This document shows, in pieces, positions 54,101 through 64,000 of a stretch of 64,000 nt of DNA; position 1 is the first letter of the stretch, and every line of letters starts with the position of its first letter. Source of the stretch: Gymnogyps californianus. Its lineage: Eukaryota > Chordata > Aves > Accipitriformes > Cathartidae. The translations under genes were made by a program, and so were the position numbers. The notes beneath the pieces were generated by a model. It was not told where the DNA came from. It saw only the letters and a program-made list of their open reading frames with translations, and ran no database searches. The stretch lies in the NCBI RefSeq assembly GCF_018139145.2, contig NC_059485.1:16925698-16989697 (forward strand), read 5' to 3'.

Positions 54101-57100
54101 CCAAGTACATAGATTTTCTGAGCTGAAAAATATGACAAAAATATCAGGCGGCTTCCCCAAGTGAACCAAGTGAGCTTTATGCCTCGGACTGCGTGACTGC
54201 CTAGCCCCCATTGCCAAAATGCATGTCAGACTTGGATCTGAACACCCAGAAAACGCTGGAGACCTCCAGACAGCAGCCAGTGCTGAGGCTGCCGAGCACC
54301 AGTGGGCCAAGAGCCTGGTGAGTTCCCTGGAAGTGCTGGTGACCCCAGATTGCCACAGAGATCAGTCATCTTTCTAAGGTGATGCACAGGATCCACTGCA
54401 CAAGTACATGCTCCTTGTGCTGCACGGGAGGACAACTTGGCAAGCTGTTACAAAGCAAGCATCCTGCATGTTAGTGTCTGAGTGGTCTCTACCCATCTCC
54501 AGCCCTTTTGGACAGCATCTGCTGTATTCATAAGTCTTCTATTCCCTGCCTGTGCTGCTGTGTTGCTTACAGCAAACAATAGTGGAGAAGCTCTGTGGAG
54601 CTGTGGAGATGTGCTACAGAAAAAGAGAGCATGTATTAAGAATAAAGGATAGCAGAAAAGCAACACGCTGCCTCTCCCTGCATAAAGGCTGAAATCTGAA
54701 TATTTGGGCTACTATTTCTCAGACTGCACGGGGCCCGGTCTCCATCCAGACGGGAGGTCTAACAAAACCACCTTGCGATCACTAGCAACTCAGGACAATG
54801 GAGGAGTGGGGTCTGTCCTATTAGGTCAGGACCAAACAGAAAACCCCGGTCACATTTTTTTTAAAACCTGTTTGTTTGCTCAGGTACCCCTGACAGCATG
54901 AGAATCACCAGCAACACAAGGTACCACACTGCTAACTGCAGCAGCAGCCCCCATCTCTGTCTTCAGGATTCATGCAGCCCATCTCCTCCTGTAAGCTCTT
55001 TGACACACCTTTACTCCCACAAAGCGAAGCTTACACTCCACACCGACTCCTTCCTCCCCCATGTCAAACCCTTCCATCCCCCAAAACCAGCGGTGTATCG
55101 GAGAACCGGCAGATGAGAAGCCCTGTGACTACATCACAGTGATTTTTGACAGAACAGGAAACAAATTAAAATTATTCCCCAGTCTCACTCCTCCACCATC
55201 AGCTGAGAACTCGCTGCCCGCACGGAGAAACTCAGCCTGTGGCTCACGCAGGCTTCTCCCTGTACACAGTCCAGACTTGCTACCAGGCACCGGCAGACCT
55301 TGGGTAGCTCCCTAAGCCACCAGTGGCACGCTAGTGTTTGGGAACCTCTGGCTAAGCAGAGTTAAACTTCTGTTGCTACATGCTCTGGAGACACAACACG
55401 AATGTGGGGGGGGGGTTTCCCCCTCTCGCTCATCCCTGATCAGCGCCTGGGGAAGTTCTCAGCAGGTCACCAATTCCAACTCGTGCAGACTTCTTCATTG
55501 CTGTGTTCCTCGCGCTCAGCTCTGCCTGGCACTGGGGCTGCCTCGGACAGTCAAAAGACAGTTCCTGTTACCACAAGCACGCTGGGACCCCTGACTGAGA
55601 AGCACCAAGCGAGGATCCTAGCCAGCTTGCCTCAGAGTTACGCAGAGCACTGTTCAGACCCCATGCCTCAGAGAAAAGCAGGATGCATGTGGCAACGTTG
55701 CCCCAAGGTACCGTTTTTGACTAGTAACAGCTGAGAGACAGTCTGCACTTTGAAGAGCCTGTGGACAAAATAAGAGTCCTCTTTCTTTAGTAACAGCTAC
55801 GCATGTCGCAGGGCAATTTGCAGTGAACCGAGAACAAGGCAGAGTTACGGAAGGCAGAGTTACACGAGAGCTTTAGAGGGCACTCAGGAACCAATTCTTC
55901 CACTGCTGCAGGCTGTGACTGCCTGACAGGCTCCACGTCCTCTTACAGATGATGACGAGGGAGCCAGTCATGTTCTGCTGGTGTTTAAAGGGGCCAGGAG
56001 TTGATGTGGAGCAAGCACGCTGGCCCCCTCTCTCTCCCACCGGCACACTCCCCTTTCATTTTGGGCCGGGATCTCACAGGTCAGCTTTCGGTGAAGAGGG
56101 AAGTTGAACAAGTGTCTCAACTCAAAGTGATTTTTATTGATAAAAGAAACACTACCAAAATATAAGACGACCATAGCCCTGGGTCTCAGTCAGAGTTAGG
56201 CAAGATCCAGCCCGGAGAGGCTCCCACACAGAGTCTGGAGGTTAACCGGGTGCTAAGTTGGTGCACTGCAGTCCCTGCCAGTCTCCTCCTCCCCTCCTGC
56301 TTCCTCCCAGGACTGAGTTTCCACTCCAGGCCAGGAGGAAACAAACACCTTACCACGCAGCTGAAACCCTGCCGCCCATATCCCACTCCAGCACCTGCAG
56401 AGGTCTGCCTTCAGCTGCTGAACTTACTGGTGAGAGCACCGCGCTCAGGGCTCCAGCCAGGCTTCAAAGCTGGCAGCTTACACAACAGCTACACAGAGAG
56501 GCACAAAGGCCAGAACTCTCATTGAAGACAGAGGGTGTTTCTGCTCGGTGAAATCTATAGAATTTAGCTCTCCAGCCTGTGAACTTTGCACACTACAGCA
56601 TTCCCTTGGGGACCGGTGTCTGCCTGGATCAAAGCAGGCTTCGGCTATAAAGGCTTGCGCCCAGCAAAAAACAGCACTCGCCTCTGATTTCTTCACACAG
56701 AAGAAATCTCTCTGCACAAAGAATTCATATTAATCACCACAGTCCACAGCCAAGAGCAGCAAGAGCACCTTTCAAAGGCCCTGAATAGACAGAGGCTATT
56801 AAATAACCAAAGGAATATCTGAGTGCCTCTCTCTCTCCTACGCAAGCTTTAGTGAAAACAGCCATGCGCTGAGCTACCCGTTTCAGTTGGATTTCATTTT
56901 GTGAACCAACTATTCAAACTTCCACATGCAGACAGAATATATAATCATTGCAGTGTCACGTCCACCATCAGCTTAAAAGACTGCGGTAGGATGTTTGCAA
57001 TGAGTGTAGCAGGCATTGCAAAATAAACAAGGAAATGAGATTTAAAAAAAAAAAAAAATATATATATCCAGTACACCCGTTTGTGCATCAGCAACACAAA

Positions 57101-60100
57101 CAGCACAGCCCTGAAAAAGGGCAAGGATTGCAGAGCTAGACTGACCTATTTTCATTGTGTTTTCTCTTTATAATGAGAAAACAGAGCTTGGCAACATTAC
57201 TAGGATACGGAAGAGAACCTTTTCTGTCCAAAGAGGAAGATCTTTTTCATAAGAATGGGCTGCAAAACTCAAACCTCTCATGTCTATTTATCATCAGCTC
57301 CTGATCTGCCTGGATTGCTCATGTCTTTAGAGCTGGCTGTTTTAAGTGCTTCCAGCTACAGGGCTGGTTTGACTTCTTCCCCTGAGGAAACAACCGCTGC
57401 TGTCATGTTTTAACTACACAATCCTTCCTGCTAGTCAGCAGGATAGCTACAGCTGGAAAAGTCCCGGGGGCCCTCCCAGGAACAGGCTAAGATTGTGCAC
57501 ATCAAGGCTTTTGCCAGAAAAGGAAAGGACGCATTCGTAGAGCACACACAAAAGGAGAATATGAGCATTTCTGCAGCCTGCTCCAAAAAACATACCACTC
57601 TCCTAAACAAAAGACATCTAAGGGTACGAACGCGTGAACCAGTTTGCAGGAGAAGGCAGGCTACGAACTGGGAGTCCTTCAGCTATTCCCTAGGAGCTGC
57701 TACGGAGTACTGCCAGCCCTGCAATGGAAATGCAAGGAGGAGTACCCTCTCATTTATCTGGGGGGAAATTACATGCTTATGGGCAATCACTAGCGAGTAG
57801 TCGATGTACAGCTCGCACACCTGCATGTTTGTGCCTCCTATATGCTAAGCCAGAGATTCTCATGCCATTTAGATAGGGCCCATCCTGGTCACCACCTTTT
57901 CGCCGAGACGGCTGAACCCTTCCTTGCTGCACATGCCAATCGCCTCTACCGCAGGCACGGAGCTGCCTCTCTGACTAGCTGGTCTTAAAACCCAGTTAGC
58001 ATCACGGATTCTGACAGCAAATTTCTCTTCGTTTGTAGGACATTTTTGAAGCTGACAGGTACTGCTGTGCCTCAGCGACACTAAGCAATGCAAGGCTTGT
58101 CCTCACAGGTGAGCAGTCAAGCTGTTACAATGGTTTCCCCAACCAGGGTCTTCCCTGCTTTCTACCCAGCTGCTGGGAAGCTGAAGCCAAAGAAAAGGAC
58201 AAACTGAGAAATATCGCTCTCTCCAAGCCAGCCAGATCACAGACCAACTCCCTGAGAGCACACTCACCACTAACCAAAGATGAGAGTGGATCCTCGGGGA
58301 AGACGCTGTGCTAAAGCTCATTGGGGGGGCGGCCACAGGAAACAGAAGCACAGCGGAACAGTTTGACAATTTCCAAAACCCAAGAAAATGGACACAACCA
58401 GAAAAATAAATAAAACTGAGGATATTGGGGGTCTTGTTCAGAGGCAGGTCACCGCTAATTCCATGCCATTAAAGAGACTCTGGACATAGGCAGATCTGGT
58501 CTCTGCTACCCTTGGGGTACTGCACCTGCTGGTCCTCTGAGAACTAATGTATTTTACTCTAAAGAGTCTTTAGGCTCACCACAAAGTAACCGGGCAAAAG
58601 ATATTCAGAAGGTGAGAGCAGCAGTCCCCTCTAGATTTAAACTAATTTCCATTTCATCCAAGGGGCTTCTACAGATATCTGCAGTAGCACCAGAAAGTGC
58701 TGCGTACCTTCCCCTGGGCATGAGACAGCAGAGGTGAAGACACCTCTATAATCGCCAACAGCCACACATTCGCGTTCTCCAGACTTTACTGGTCAGCTGC
58801 GGTCCCACAGCAGTGAGAATACAGCTCCCCGTGAAACTCAAGAGTTCAACGGTTCAGGACAAGAGGCAGGCAGCAGTTGGGAGCTACGTGTTCCCAAGAT
58901 CTTGGCTGGGAAACGGTACAGCTGAGCATATCTCTCAGCACGATTACCTGGGAAAGTCTGCTGAACACTCCTTTGAGACAGGTTAGGACAGGCAGCACAC
59001 ACTGATAAAGCTACCAGCTTTTAAACAGAGCCCAAACAACTCCAGGAGGAAGCTTCCTGGCTTGCAGAGAGAAAGGCTTCCCTTTGGTCACGGAGACCAG
59101 CTAATCCTGAAGGCAGGCCCACGACACACAGCACGTTGTGGCTCTCAGATGAGCAGAGGCTCTACAACAAGCAAGGCCTCTGCACAGGGAGAGCCACCTT
59201 CCCTCCCCTCCCTCTTCTCACCCCAAATTGTATGAACATAACAACGTTCCTAGCAGGAGTTTCACATGAGCAGGAGCGCTGATACTATCAGGATCAGTGG
59301 TTGTTTCAGCAGAGAAGCAAGAATAACTTGTTTAGCGCTTCTAAGGAGCCATGCTGCAGGCTGGGGACTAGGAGAAAATTTCTGCTTTTGACAAGGGTCC
59401 AGAAAGTTTCTCCCATTTTAGGATTCAGCATCAATTTAGGAGAGTGGAAAAAAAAAAAGTTTTAAAGAGCATCTTCTTCCCAATCAAGTGCTGGACACAG
59501 CAATAGAAAAGTTTTGAATTTATACATAGTGCAGCTTTTGCACATGCTTGTTCCTTGAATGTAGCTGTTAGCACCAAAAGAAATTGAGAAAAAGGAAAAC
59601 TACCAGCCCAGGCAGGGGGAAGCGGCATTCCTATTAATGCACTAAAAATGTACTCGCTCCACTTAGAGCTCTAAGAATGCAGCCCAGATTTTTTTTTTTC
59701 CCACTAGAATTTGAAAAGAATAAATCAAAGTAATTATAGCACTGCCCTTTCAGAATTGCTTTGCAAAGCTGAAATCAGAGCTTCAAAAGGTTTTTACTAG
59801 CAGCCAGCAAATCCAGAGAAGCAGAGATGCCTACTTCGGGCAGCTGCACTAGCCCCAAGACGTGCTTCACGAGCCACTTCCACATGGAAAAATAGCCTGG
59901 GTTGAATTAAAGCAGCTTATAAAGTCTATATTTGTATCTCACTTCCCCCAGCCCTTATTACCTACACATCTGCATGAAATCAGGATCATGCCTTCCAAAA
60001 GGTTCCCTGGCTTCTGGTGCAGCCCCCCACACCCCACACTTATATACCATTTATTGTCCAAGAACTCCAGAGCAGAGACAGACAGTTCATCACTCCTGTA

Positions 60101-62974
60101 CTATGGGGAAATTAAAGTATGATTTGTTAAATAAAAGGCCAGCAGTGGAAGCAAGAGCTGAATCCGAGCGCTTTGACTTTCGATGTAAAGGTTTAGTGCA
60201 CTGGGGACTGCTGCCACCCTAGCAGGGCAGCACAGTATTGCTAGCTAGATTTTGTTAGCGAGGTAACGACTGCTGACTACTGATCCTGGTTTCATGCAGA
60301 GGCAGGTAGGGTTCATGAACAAAGGCTTCTCCTCCGCCATCTGAACAGAGATCCGTCTCTCAGTGAGCCATGGACAGGGTGGATTAAAAAAATTCATATT
60401 TAAAAAAAAGTATTTTTCTTTGAAGTTGACAGTTGAGTTAACTTTCAGAAACTCTACCTAGGAGTTGTTCAAATTAAATTTAAAAAGCAATTACGTAGTT
60501 CATGTTTGCTGCATAAGCTTTAAAGAACAGACAACAGCACTGGTGACAGTCACTGGCTTAGTGCATGGCACTGAATTTCAGTAAAACGTGTTCTTAAGTG
60601 AACCAGAAACTGTGTTTTCCTCCTCCAATCAACCGACAAGTTCTGAGAGGAGAGCTACTAGTTACAGAAGACTGAAAACACACTCTGTCCAGAAACAGTT
60701 AGTTATATTCGGTAACTATAATACTTCCATTAAGCAATTATTATTCAAGGCACAACTTGACAAGACAGCCTCTTAAGAGTCCAACATAGAGCAGTTTAAC
60801 CAACAAGAATGCTACACTGCTGGTCTCGGGTGATTCAGTTGCACTTCCATCCCAACACAGCTTGGTTCAAGACATAGGTTAAAAAAAAAAGTATCTTTTC
60901 TTTTTAGAATAACTTTTTTTTTTGCCATTTTGACATAACAAAATGCAAAACTAGCAGTCTGAAAAAATACATTTTAAATTATATGCATATTCTTTACAGA
61001 CTTAAGCTCTTTGTAAAATGTAGCACAAAGTTTGATAAGAAGCTTACACCGAGTTGTAAATGCAGATGTTTCATTGTTACTGGCCAGTGACAAACAAATT
61101 CTCCTTCAAGGTAAACCAACAAGTGAATATGCAAAACAAGATTAAAATCAAGATTTAAAACAAGACTTGCTAATTTAAGCCATGGCTGAAGTCTGGCAGT
61201 GCAAATACATCCACCCTGGCCATGGAGGCCCTCAGTTCTCCCCATTAGCCCGTAGACGGTTTCCTTCTTAGGTCAAAAAACAAGGAACACTGCAGGGCAG
61301 CACAAGGGACACTGGCCACCTCTCCACGTTGTACCTGTATTAGGAAAAGAGGACTTCAATCTCCAAGGCTGCCATTCCAACACCTTCACTAGCACTAAAT
61401 TCACAGGAAACCTAAGGACCTAAGAGACAGAACACGGAAACTTTATCAGGATTTCTAAGGCATCCTGCTGCATTCAGCTCTGCTCAGGAAAAACTGGATC
61501 TAAATAGAAAGCGTTTTCAGAGTTTGTCGAGAGATATTTTTCAAGCACTTAAAAGGAGCTAATTTATTACCTCCCCAAAATAAAGGCAGCCATAGGCCTC
61601 AACAGAAGAAGAGACGGGGCCTAAACAAAAATTCTGGATCGGGATATCCTCCAGTTTGGAGGAATGCACATCTGGATGGGAGAATTGAGCTTGTCTCATT
61701 TCTAAAAATACACTATTCATTGATCATTAGTGGGATGTTTATACTTTGCGTAAAACACATAAGCCATTTTATGGTCTGTCATACATATTTCTCCCTGCTG
61801 AAACCTCTGCAGATCCCTTCAATAAAACGTAAGTTTACCCCCAGAGCACCACTGCAGAAGCCGTCAGCACTACGTGCACAGAGCCGCTGATCAGCCAAAA
61901 GCCTCTACTAGAGGAAGCCAAGAGCTTCTGCAGCCTGAAGCTTCCTTTACCCATAGAACAAAAAGAATTCTTTGTCCCATGGCCATCGGAAGCCTGCCAT
62001 AACATACCAGCAGCTCACGTGTACCCAATTCACACCAGGGAGAGCACGTTTCAGCCACCTTAGCTCTTAATACAGAGAGGAAATTTTTCGTAGTCTTACG
62101 GGATACAGTGTTGATTGGAATAGTTTAAACGTGCCGATTTAGATAAAAAGGTTTTGAAATCTGTAGGGATGCACTACCAGGATATGAGAAAGACTCCATG
62201 TATGATGTTTTGACCATTCTTTCCACAGCTAGCCAAAGGCTAATATGTGTATCTGGCAGGAAACACACAGACAGGGTTTCAGGCAGTAAATCCTCCTGAT
62301 AGCCATCTCACAACAACATGTGTTGAGGTGGTCGTTTATCCCAAAAGGGGCTTTGGGTGGACCTCAGTTCCACAGACTCGCTATGTAAATGTCACACTGA
62401 ACTTTACTTTGGTGGCCCAGATGCTCTCGTCACAGAGAACACAGAAATCCAGGGAGTTAGGTGATCTGGAAAAAACAGGTAGTATTTGAAGGGAAGGGTG
62501 GTTGTTTTTTTTAATTTCATAGAACATCTTGCTGACAAAGCATACAGCTGTCAGTTCGTCTCCTTTGTTGCCCACAGAATGGTTTCCCCACACCCAAAAA
62601 ACAAACCAAAAAGGGAACAAGAGAGAATATTGGCTATGTGGGGGAGGGAGGTGAAAGTAATATTCCAAGCTATCAGAATATACAAAACAAAACAGAAAAA
62701 GAAGAGATTTCCCTCTCCAGCATCTGTGGCAGCACTGCCCTTGGGGGTGATTAATGAGAGATCTTTGACAGGCTCATCACCTGAGAGCTCCTGCACCCCT
62801 CCACACGCCCCCAAGCCCAGGACTTACACCGCCATGCCACCAACAAACTCTTCCGTAGCCTGGCAGTAGATTGTGATGGCAACACGGGCATCCGCATCAA
62901 ATGTGAACTCCAGGCTGTACAGGACTTTCTGCTTCCCATTCTCCTCAGTAGGACTGTCAACATCATCTTTATAC
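24047..62974 (-). CDS. MGRN1: Mahogunin RING finger 1 E3 ubiquitin ligase, 5' end outside window
   Basis: Fourteen coding exons on the minus strand: 62828-62974, 50972-51089, 46871-46937, 43784-43836, 40518-40565, 36052-36120, 33679-33838, 31726-31835, 30721-30786 (cassette), 27915-28138, 26832-26955, 26239-26284, 25473-25580, then 24788-24828 or 24047-24159 as alternative ends. All junctions are GT-AG and in phase. The visible part gives 459 residues (proximal end) or 483 (distal end); the first exons, about 100 residues including the N terminus, lie to the right. MGRN1 is a RING-type E3 ligase that ubiquitinates TSG101 and, with MEGF8 and MOSMO, lowers surface Smoothened; mutants in mice change coat colour and cause spongiform neurodegeneration. 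Visible marks are the conserved substrate-binding region before the RING, the C3HC4 RING (33679-33838), and the PSAP TSG101-binding motif (exon 27915-28138). No disabling lesion was seen. Confidence 0.96.
24160..24787 (-). other. MGRN1: MGRN1 sequence between the two alternative last exons
   Basis: Either the 3' UTR of the proximal end or intron for the distal one. It ends (minus strand) in a pyrimidine-rich CTCAG acceptor. No AATAAA on the minus strand was found here, so transcripts using the proximal stop may still end at 23432-23437. Confidence 0.6.
24788..24828 (-). CDS. MGRN1: MGRN1 proximal alternative last exon
   Basis: Acceptor TTGGGCAG, then CA completing an Ala codon. It encodes [13 protein letters not shown] and TAA at 24788-24790, the standard C terminus of mammalian MGRN1. 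The stop overlaps a donor-like GTAAGC (24784-24789), so this exon could also be spliced as an internal exon. Confidence 0.88.
24829..25472 (-). other. MGRN1: MGRN1 intron (0.64 kb)
   Basis: Donor GTAATG, acceptor GGGCAG. GC-rich with purine-rich blocks near 25190-25250 on the plus strand. Nothing else was recognised. Confidence 0.8.
25473..25580 (-). CDS. MGRN1: MGRN1 penultimate exon
   Basis: Acceptor TTCTAG. It encodes [15 protein letters not shown] through VDVYLP and ends one base into the next codon, allowing either last exon. It matches the mammalian segment ending in IYLP. Confidence 0.92.
25581..26238 (-). other. MGRN1: MGRN1 intron (0.66 kb)
   Basis: Donor GTGAGT, acceptor TTCTAG. 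No gene or repeat was recognised. Confidence 0.8.
26239..26284 (-). CDS. MGRN1: MGRN1 short acidic exon
   Basis: Acceptor TTTACAG. It encodes [15 protein letters not shown] plus one base, an acidic/serine segment matching the mammalian protein just before its last exons. Donor GTGAGT. Confidence 0.9.
26285..26831 (-). other. MGRN1: MGRN1 intron (0.55 kb)
   Basis: Donor GTAAGT, acceptor TTTACAG. Open frames on both strands here are not conserved in any way I recognise. Confidence 0.8.
26832..26955 (-). CDS. MGRN1: MGRN1 acidic C-terminal exon
   Basis: Acceptor CCGCAG. It completes a Ser codon and encodes [20 protein letters not shown] and onward to RETSSPE in phase 0. This is the Ser/acidic tail shared with mammals. 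Donor GTAAGT. Confidence 0.94.
26956..27914 (-). other. MGRN1: MGRN1 intron (0.96 kb)
   Basis: Donor GTCAGC, acceptor CCGCAG. No additional feature was recognised. Confidence 0.8.
27915..28138 (-). CDS. MGRN1: MGRN1 exon with PSAP (TSG101-binding) motif
   Basis: Acceptor CCCACAG. It encodes [20 protein letters not shown], then [15 protein letters not shown], ending KSPD plus two bases. The PSAP tetrapeptide is the ESCRT-I late-domain motif by which MGRN1 binds the UEV domain of TSG101. The exon starts in phase 0, so it can follow either the cassette exon or the exon at 31726-31835. Confidence 0.95.
28139..30720 (-). other. MGRN1: MGRN1 intron (2.6 kb)
   Basis: Donor GTAAGT, acceptor CCCACAG. 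No gene, RNA or transposon was recognised. Confidence 0.75.
30721..30786 (-). CDS. MGRN1: MGRN1 cassette exon with basic cluster
   Basis: Acceptor CTTGACAG, donor GTAAGT. Exactly 22 codons, phase 0 at both ends, starting CPFKPLKVS and ending SRKPRRET. In mammals an exon of the same size and position, also starting CPFK, is alternatively spliced and supplies a nuclear localisation signal. Here the RKPRR cluster is kept. Skipping keeps the frame. Confidence 0.9.
30787..31725 (-). other. MGRN1: MGRN1 intron (0.94 kb)
   Basis: Donor GTAAGT, acceptor TTGACAG. Nothing else was recognised. Confidence 0.8.
31726..31835 (-). CDS. MGRN1: MGRN1 post-RING exon
   Basis: Acceptor CTCCTAG. It encodes the sequence directly after the RING: (P)[19 protein letters not shown], then [16 protein letters not shown], ending in phase 0 before donor GTAAGT. 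Confidence 0.96.
31836..33678 (-). other. MGRN1: MGRN1 intron (1.8 kb)
   Basis: Donor GTGAGT, acceptor CTCCTAG. It contains a G run near 33225-33236. No other feature was recognised. Confidence 0.8.
33679..33838 (-). CDS. MGRN1: MGRN1 RING-finger exon
   Basis: Acceptor CATTGCAG, donor GTGAGT. It encodes [20 protein letters not shown] onward to NNCPICRL. The cysteine/histidine pattern CxxC ... C-x-H-xx-C-x-C ... C ... CxxC supplies the zinc ligands of the C3HC4 RING that recruits the E2. All ligands are present, so the ligase should be active. Confidence 0.98.
33839..36051 (-). other. MGRN1: MGRN1 intron (2.2 kb)
   Basis: Donor GTAAAG, acceptor ATTGCAG. No feature was recognised. Confidence 0.8.
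36052..36120 (-). CDS. MGRN1: MGRN1 exon before the RING
   Basis: Acceptor TCCCTAG. It encodes [23 protein letters not shown], 23 codons, phase 0 at both ends. This is a conserved helical linker just before the RING. Donor GTAAAG. Confidence 0.96.
38711..38734. repeat. Near-perfect A/T palindrome
   Basis: TTT, eight A, ten T, AAA: an almost self-complementary tract that could extrude as a hairpin. Intronic, with no other sign of function. Confidence 0.6.
39934..39951. repeat. (AC)9 microsatellite
   Basis: Nine uninterrupted AC dinucleotides in an MGRN1 intron. Confidence 0.9.
40518..40565 (-). CDS. MGRN1: MGRN1 16-codon exon
   Basis: Acceptor CTGCTAG, donor GTAAGT. It encodes [16 protein letters not shown], phase 0 at both ends, and matches the mammalian [16 protein letters not shown] except for one residue. 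Confidence 0.95.
40566..43783 (-). other. MGRN1: MGRN1 intron (3.2 kb)
   Basis: Donor GTAAAT, acceptor CTGCTAG. No feature was recognised. Confidence 0.75.
43784..43836 (-). CDS. MGRN1: MGRN1 exon encoding [14 protein letters not shown]
   Basis: Acceptor TTTGCAG, donor GTAAAT. It encodes (V)[17 protein letters not shown] in the conserved region before the RING, ending in phase 0. Confidence 0.94.
43837..46870 (-). other. MGRN1: MGRN1 intron (3.0 kb)
   Basis: Donor GTAAGC, acceptor TTTGCAG. No feature was recognised. Confidence 0.75.
46871..46937 (-). CDS. MGRN1: MGRN1 exon encoding [13 protein letters not shown]
   Basis: Acceptor CCCTCAG, donor GTAAGC. It encodes [22 protein letters not shown] plus one base, in the conserved N-terminal half. 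Confidence 0.96.
49776..49832. repeat. T-rich polypyrimidine tract
   Basis: Several T runs separated by short C/G interruptions. On the transcribed (minus) strand it is an A-rich run. It may be the tail of an old retroposed copy, but no body was recognised. Confidence 0.6.
50364..50532. mobile_element. Non-autonomous hAT-like DNA transposon (MITE), 169 bp
   Basis: Left end CAGGGGTCTCCAA and right end TTGGAGACCACTG are inverted repeats with one mismatch in 13. They are flanked by near-identical 8-bp direct repeats, TTCTAGAG (50356-50363) and TTCTAAAG (50533-50540), the target-site size of hAT elements. The CAG...CTG ends also fit hAT. The AT-rich interior has no transposase, so it would have moved in trans. 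Confidence 0.82.
50972..51089 (-). CDS. MGRN1: MGRN1 exon encoding [14 protein letters not shown]
   Basis: Acceptor CTTCAG, donor GTAAGT. It completes a Val codon and encodes [18 protein letters not shown], then [17 protein letters not shown], highly conserved in MGRN1 and its paralogue RNF157. Ends in phase 0. Confidence 0.97.
55320..55358. mobile_element. Possible hAT element terminus
   Basis: The stretch GTTTGGGAACCTCTG ending at 55350 resembles the reverse complement of a hAT/Charlie-type end (CAGNGGTTCYCAAAC). A partner end and target duplication were not found, so this may be a truncated relic or a chance match. Confidence 0.3.
57044..57067. repeat. Poly-A tract with TA repeats
   Basis: About fifteen A followed by several TA dinucleotides. 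Simple sequence in an intron. Confidence 0.85.
62828..62974 (-). CDS. MGRN1: MGRN1 first visible coding exon
   Basis: Acceptor TTTCAG, donor GTAAGTC. It completes an Arg codon from an unseen exon and encodes [33 protein letters not shown] and CQATEEF. This is the conserved N-terminal substrate-binding part of MGRN1. The upstream exons (initiator Met to about residue 100) are beyond the right edge. Confidence 0.97.
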
Positions 62975-64000
62975 CTGAAAGACAATGCCGGAGGATTAGA
63001 ACATGTATTTATGAGATATCATCAAGATCACTCTGGAAATCAGGACAAGAGTACTCCAATCTAGGTGTTCTGGGCAGTCAAGGCATCATGGGCTTCCCCC
63101 TGGAGCTTCCCAGGAGATGTCCATTCTTTCCTCTGAGGACGGTTCTTCCAAGATTTGACTGAAGTTATTAAAGTGAATTATGTAACAACGGTGTTGAGGG
63201 ATCTCACCTCACAGTGCCAGGACACAGAATGAGACAAGAAAGTGAACTGCTGAATGTCAAACCCTTAGGAGAAGAAACATTCTCCTTCCTTTTAAATCTT
63301 CACATTAGGCTCAGTATTTGGGCTAAAGAAATCCTGCACGGGCCTGAGAAGTCTAAAGTCTAATTCTTTTAACTCTGCAAATAAAATGGTGCATGACAGG
63401 CAAAAAACAAGGTTTCTGTAACACAAAGAACTGAAGCTCAACAAAAGGCACCTCCAGTATCACGCAGAAGATGATATTCAGATCAGAAAGCATCCAAATA
63501 TAGGAACTTCAAATACCTTTAAATGTACAAATCATCAACTAAACCTCTGATGCTGCTAATGACTGAAGCTTGCACACGTTTATTGTATGAACAGAATTTA
63601 ACACACTCAACTGCATAACAGATGCATGATAACTTCTAAACTCATTCTTTGAGTTATTGGTTATTTCAATTAACAAAAAGGTGAGTCATAACTTGGCTAT
63701 GGGCTACTGTACAGCTAGATCCCACTGTGTGATCCCCACTGCCCAGTACTACTCCTTCTCCCTACTGCTGGAAAAGGCAGGTAACAAATCCGGTGAAAAA
63801 GGCGGTACAAAGCAAGCTCCAGGGCAGCGAGCTACGGCCATGGATGAGCAGTAAGTTATGGCATGCCAGGAGTGGCCAGGGAGACCAGCAGATCCTGGAA
63901 CAAGCAGCCAACACACCACACCATGAGAAGATCTCCCCTGCCTTGAAGCGCAAAGCGACAGACAGAATGGACGTGATTGACTGGCAGGGCAGAAGCAGTT
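62975..64000 (-). other. MGRN1: MGRN1 intron, continuing out of the window
   Basis: Ends on the minus strand with TTTCAG before 62974. No match to the preceding MGRN1 exon was found up to 64000, and no repeat was recognised. Confidence 0.75.

Larger units (their letters stand above)
51090..62827 (-). other. MGRN1: MGRN1 large intron (11.7 kb)
   Basis: Donor GTAAGTC at 62821-62827, acceptor CTTCAG. It contains a possible hAT end (to 55350), a poly-A/TA tract (57044-57067) and simple A or T runs. Open frames are short and not recognisable. No exon matching the mammalian protein is missing between the flanking exons. Confidence 0.75.

Overview
The window looks like part of a bird genome, probably a small gene-dense GC-rich chromosome. 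All genes are split by short GT-AG introns (plus one AT-AC intron). Recognisable interspersed repeats are few: two CR1-LINE 3' ends, one short hAT-like DNA element and one doubtful hAT end. There are no prokaryotic operons, CRISPR arrays, phage or recognisable viral genes. The bird assignment is an inference from CR1 tails, compactness and protein similarity recalled from memory; the species cannot be named from the sequence alone.

Three genes explain almost all coding sequence. (1) NAA60, plus strand, CDS 8263-15083: five coding exons join to a 242-residue GNAT-family N-terminal acetyltransferase. Its last intron has a textbook U12 AT-AC structure. Positions 1-8256 are upstream intron or 5' flank; no promoter-like CpG island is seen there, so the first exon probably lies to the left. 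(2) NUDT16L1 (TIRR/Syndesmos), minus strand, CDS 20252-22770: three exons, 320 residues, with a long alanine/glutamine-rich tail and an N-terminal extension. Its CpG-rich promoter holds four CCAAT boxes, an NRF-1-type site and a CArG box. (3) MGRN1, minus strand, from beyond the right edge to its poly(A) signal at 23432-23437: fourteen intact coding exons are visible, including a 22-codon cassette exon and two alternative last exons. The first exons (N terminus) lie outside the window to the right.

Layout from left to right: 1-8256, upstream NAA60 intron or flank; 8257 to about 18860, NAA60 coding exons and a long putative 3' UTR; about 18860-19650, gap between converging genes; about 19655-22800, NUDT16L1; 22771-23060, its promoter; about 23140-23340, a GC-box minisatellite; about 23415-62974, MGRN1; 62975-64000, MGRN1 intron. 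MGRN1 and NUDT16L1 lie head-to-tail, as in human, and NAA60 converges on NUDT16L1.

The three products are unrelated in pathway: N-terminal acetylation of membrane proteins at the Golgi, control of 53BP1 in DNA repair, and RING-type ubiquitin ligation in trafficking and signalling. I found no evidence for a wholly new system. The best leads are the AT-AC intron whose retention would remove the NAA60 membrane anchor, the repeat-built tail of NUDT16L1, the alternative MGRN1 C termini with a stop codon overlapping a splice-donor sequence, and the regulatory architecture between MGRN1 and NUDT16L1.
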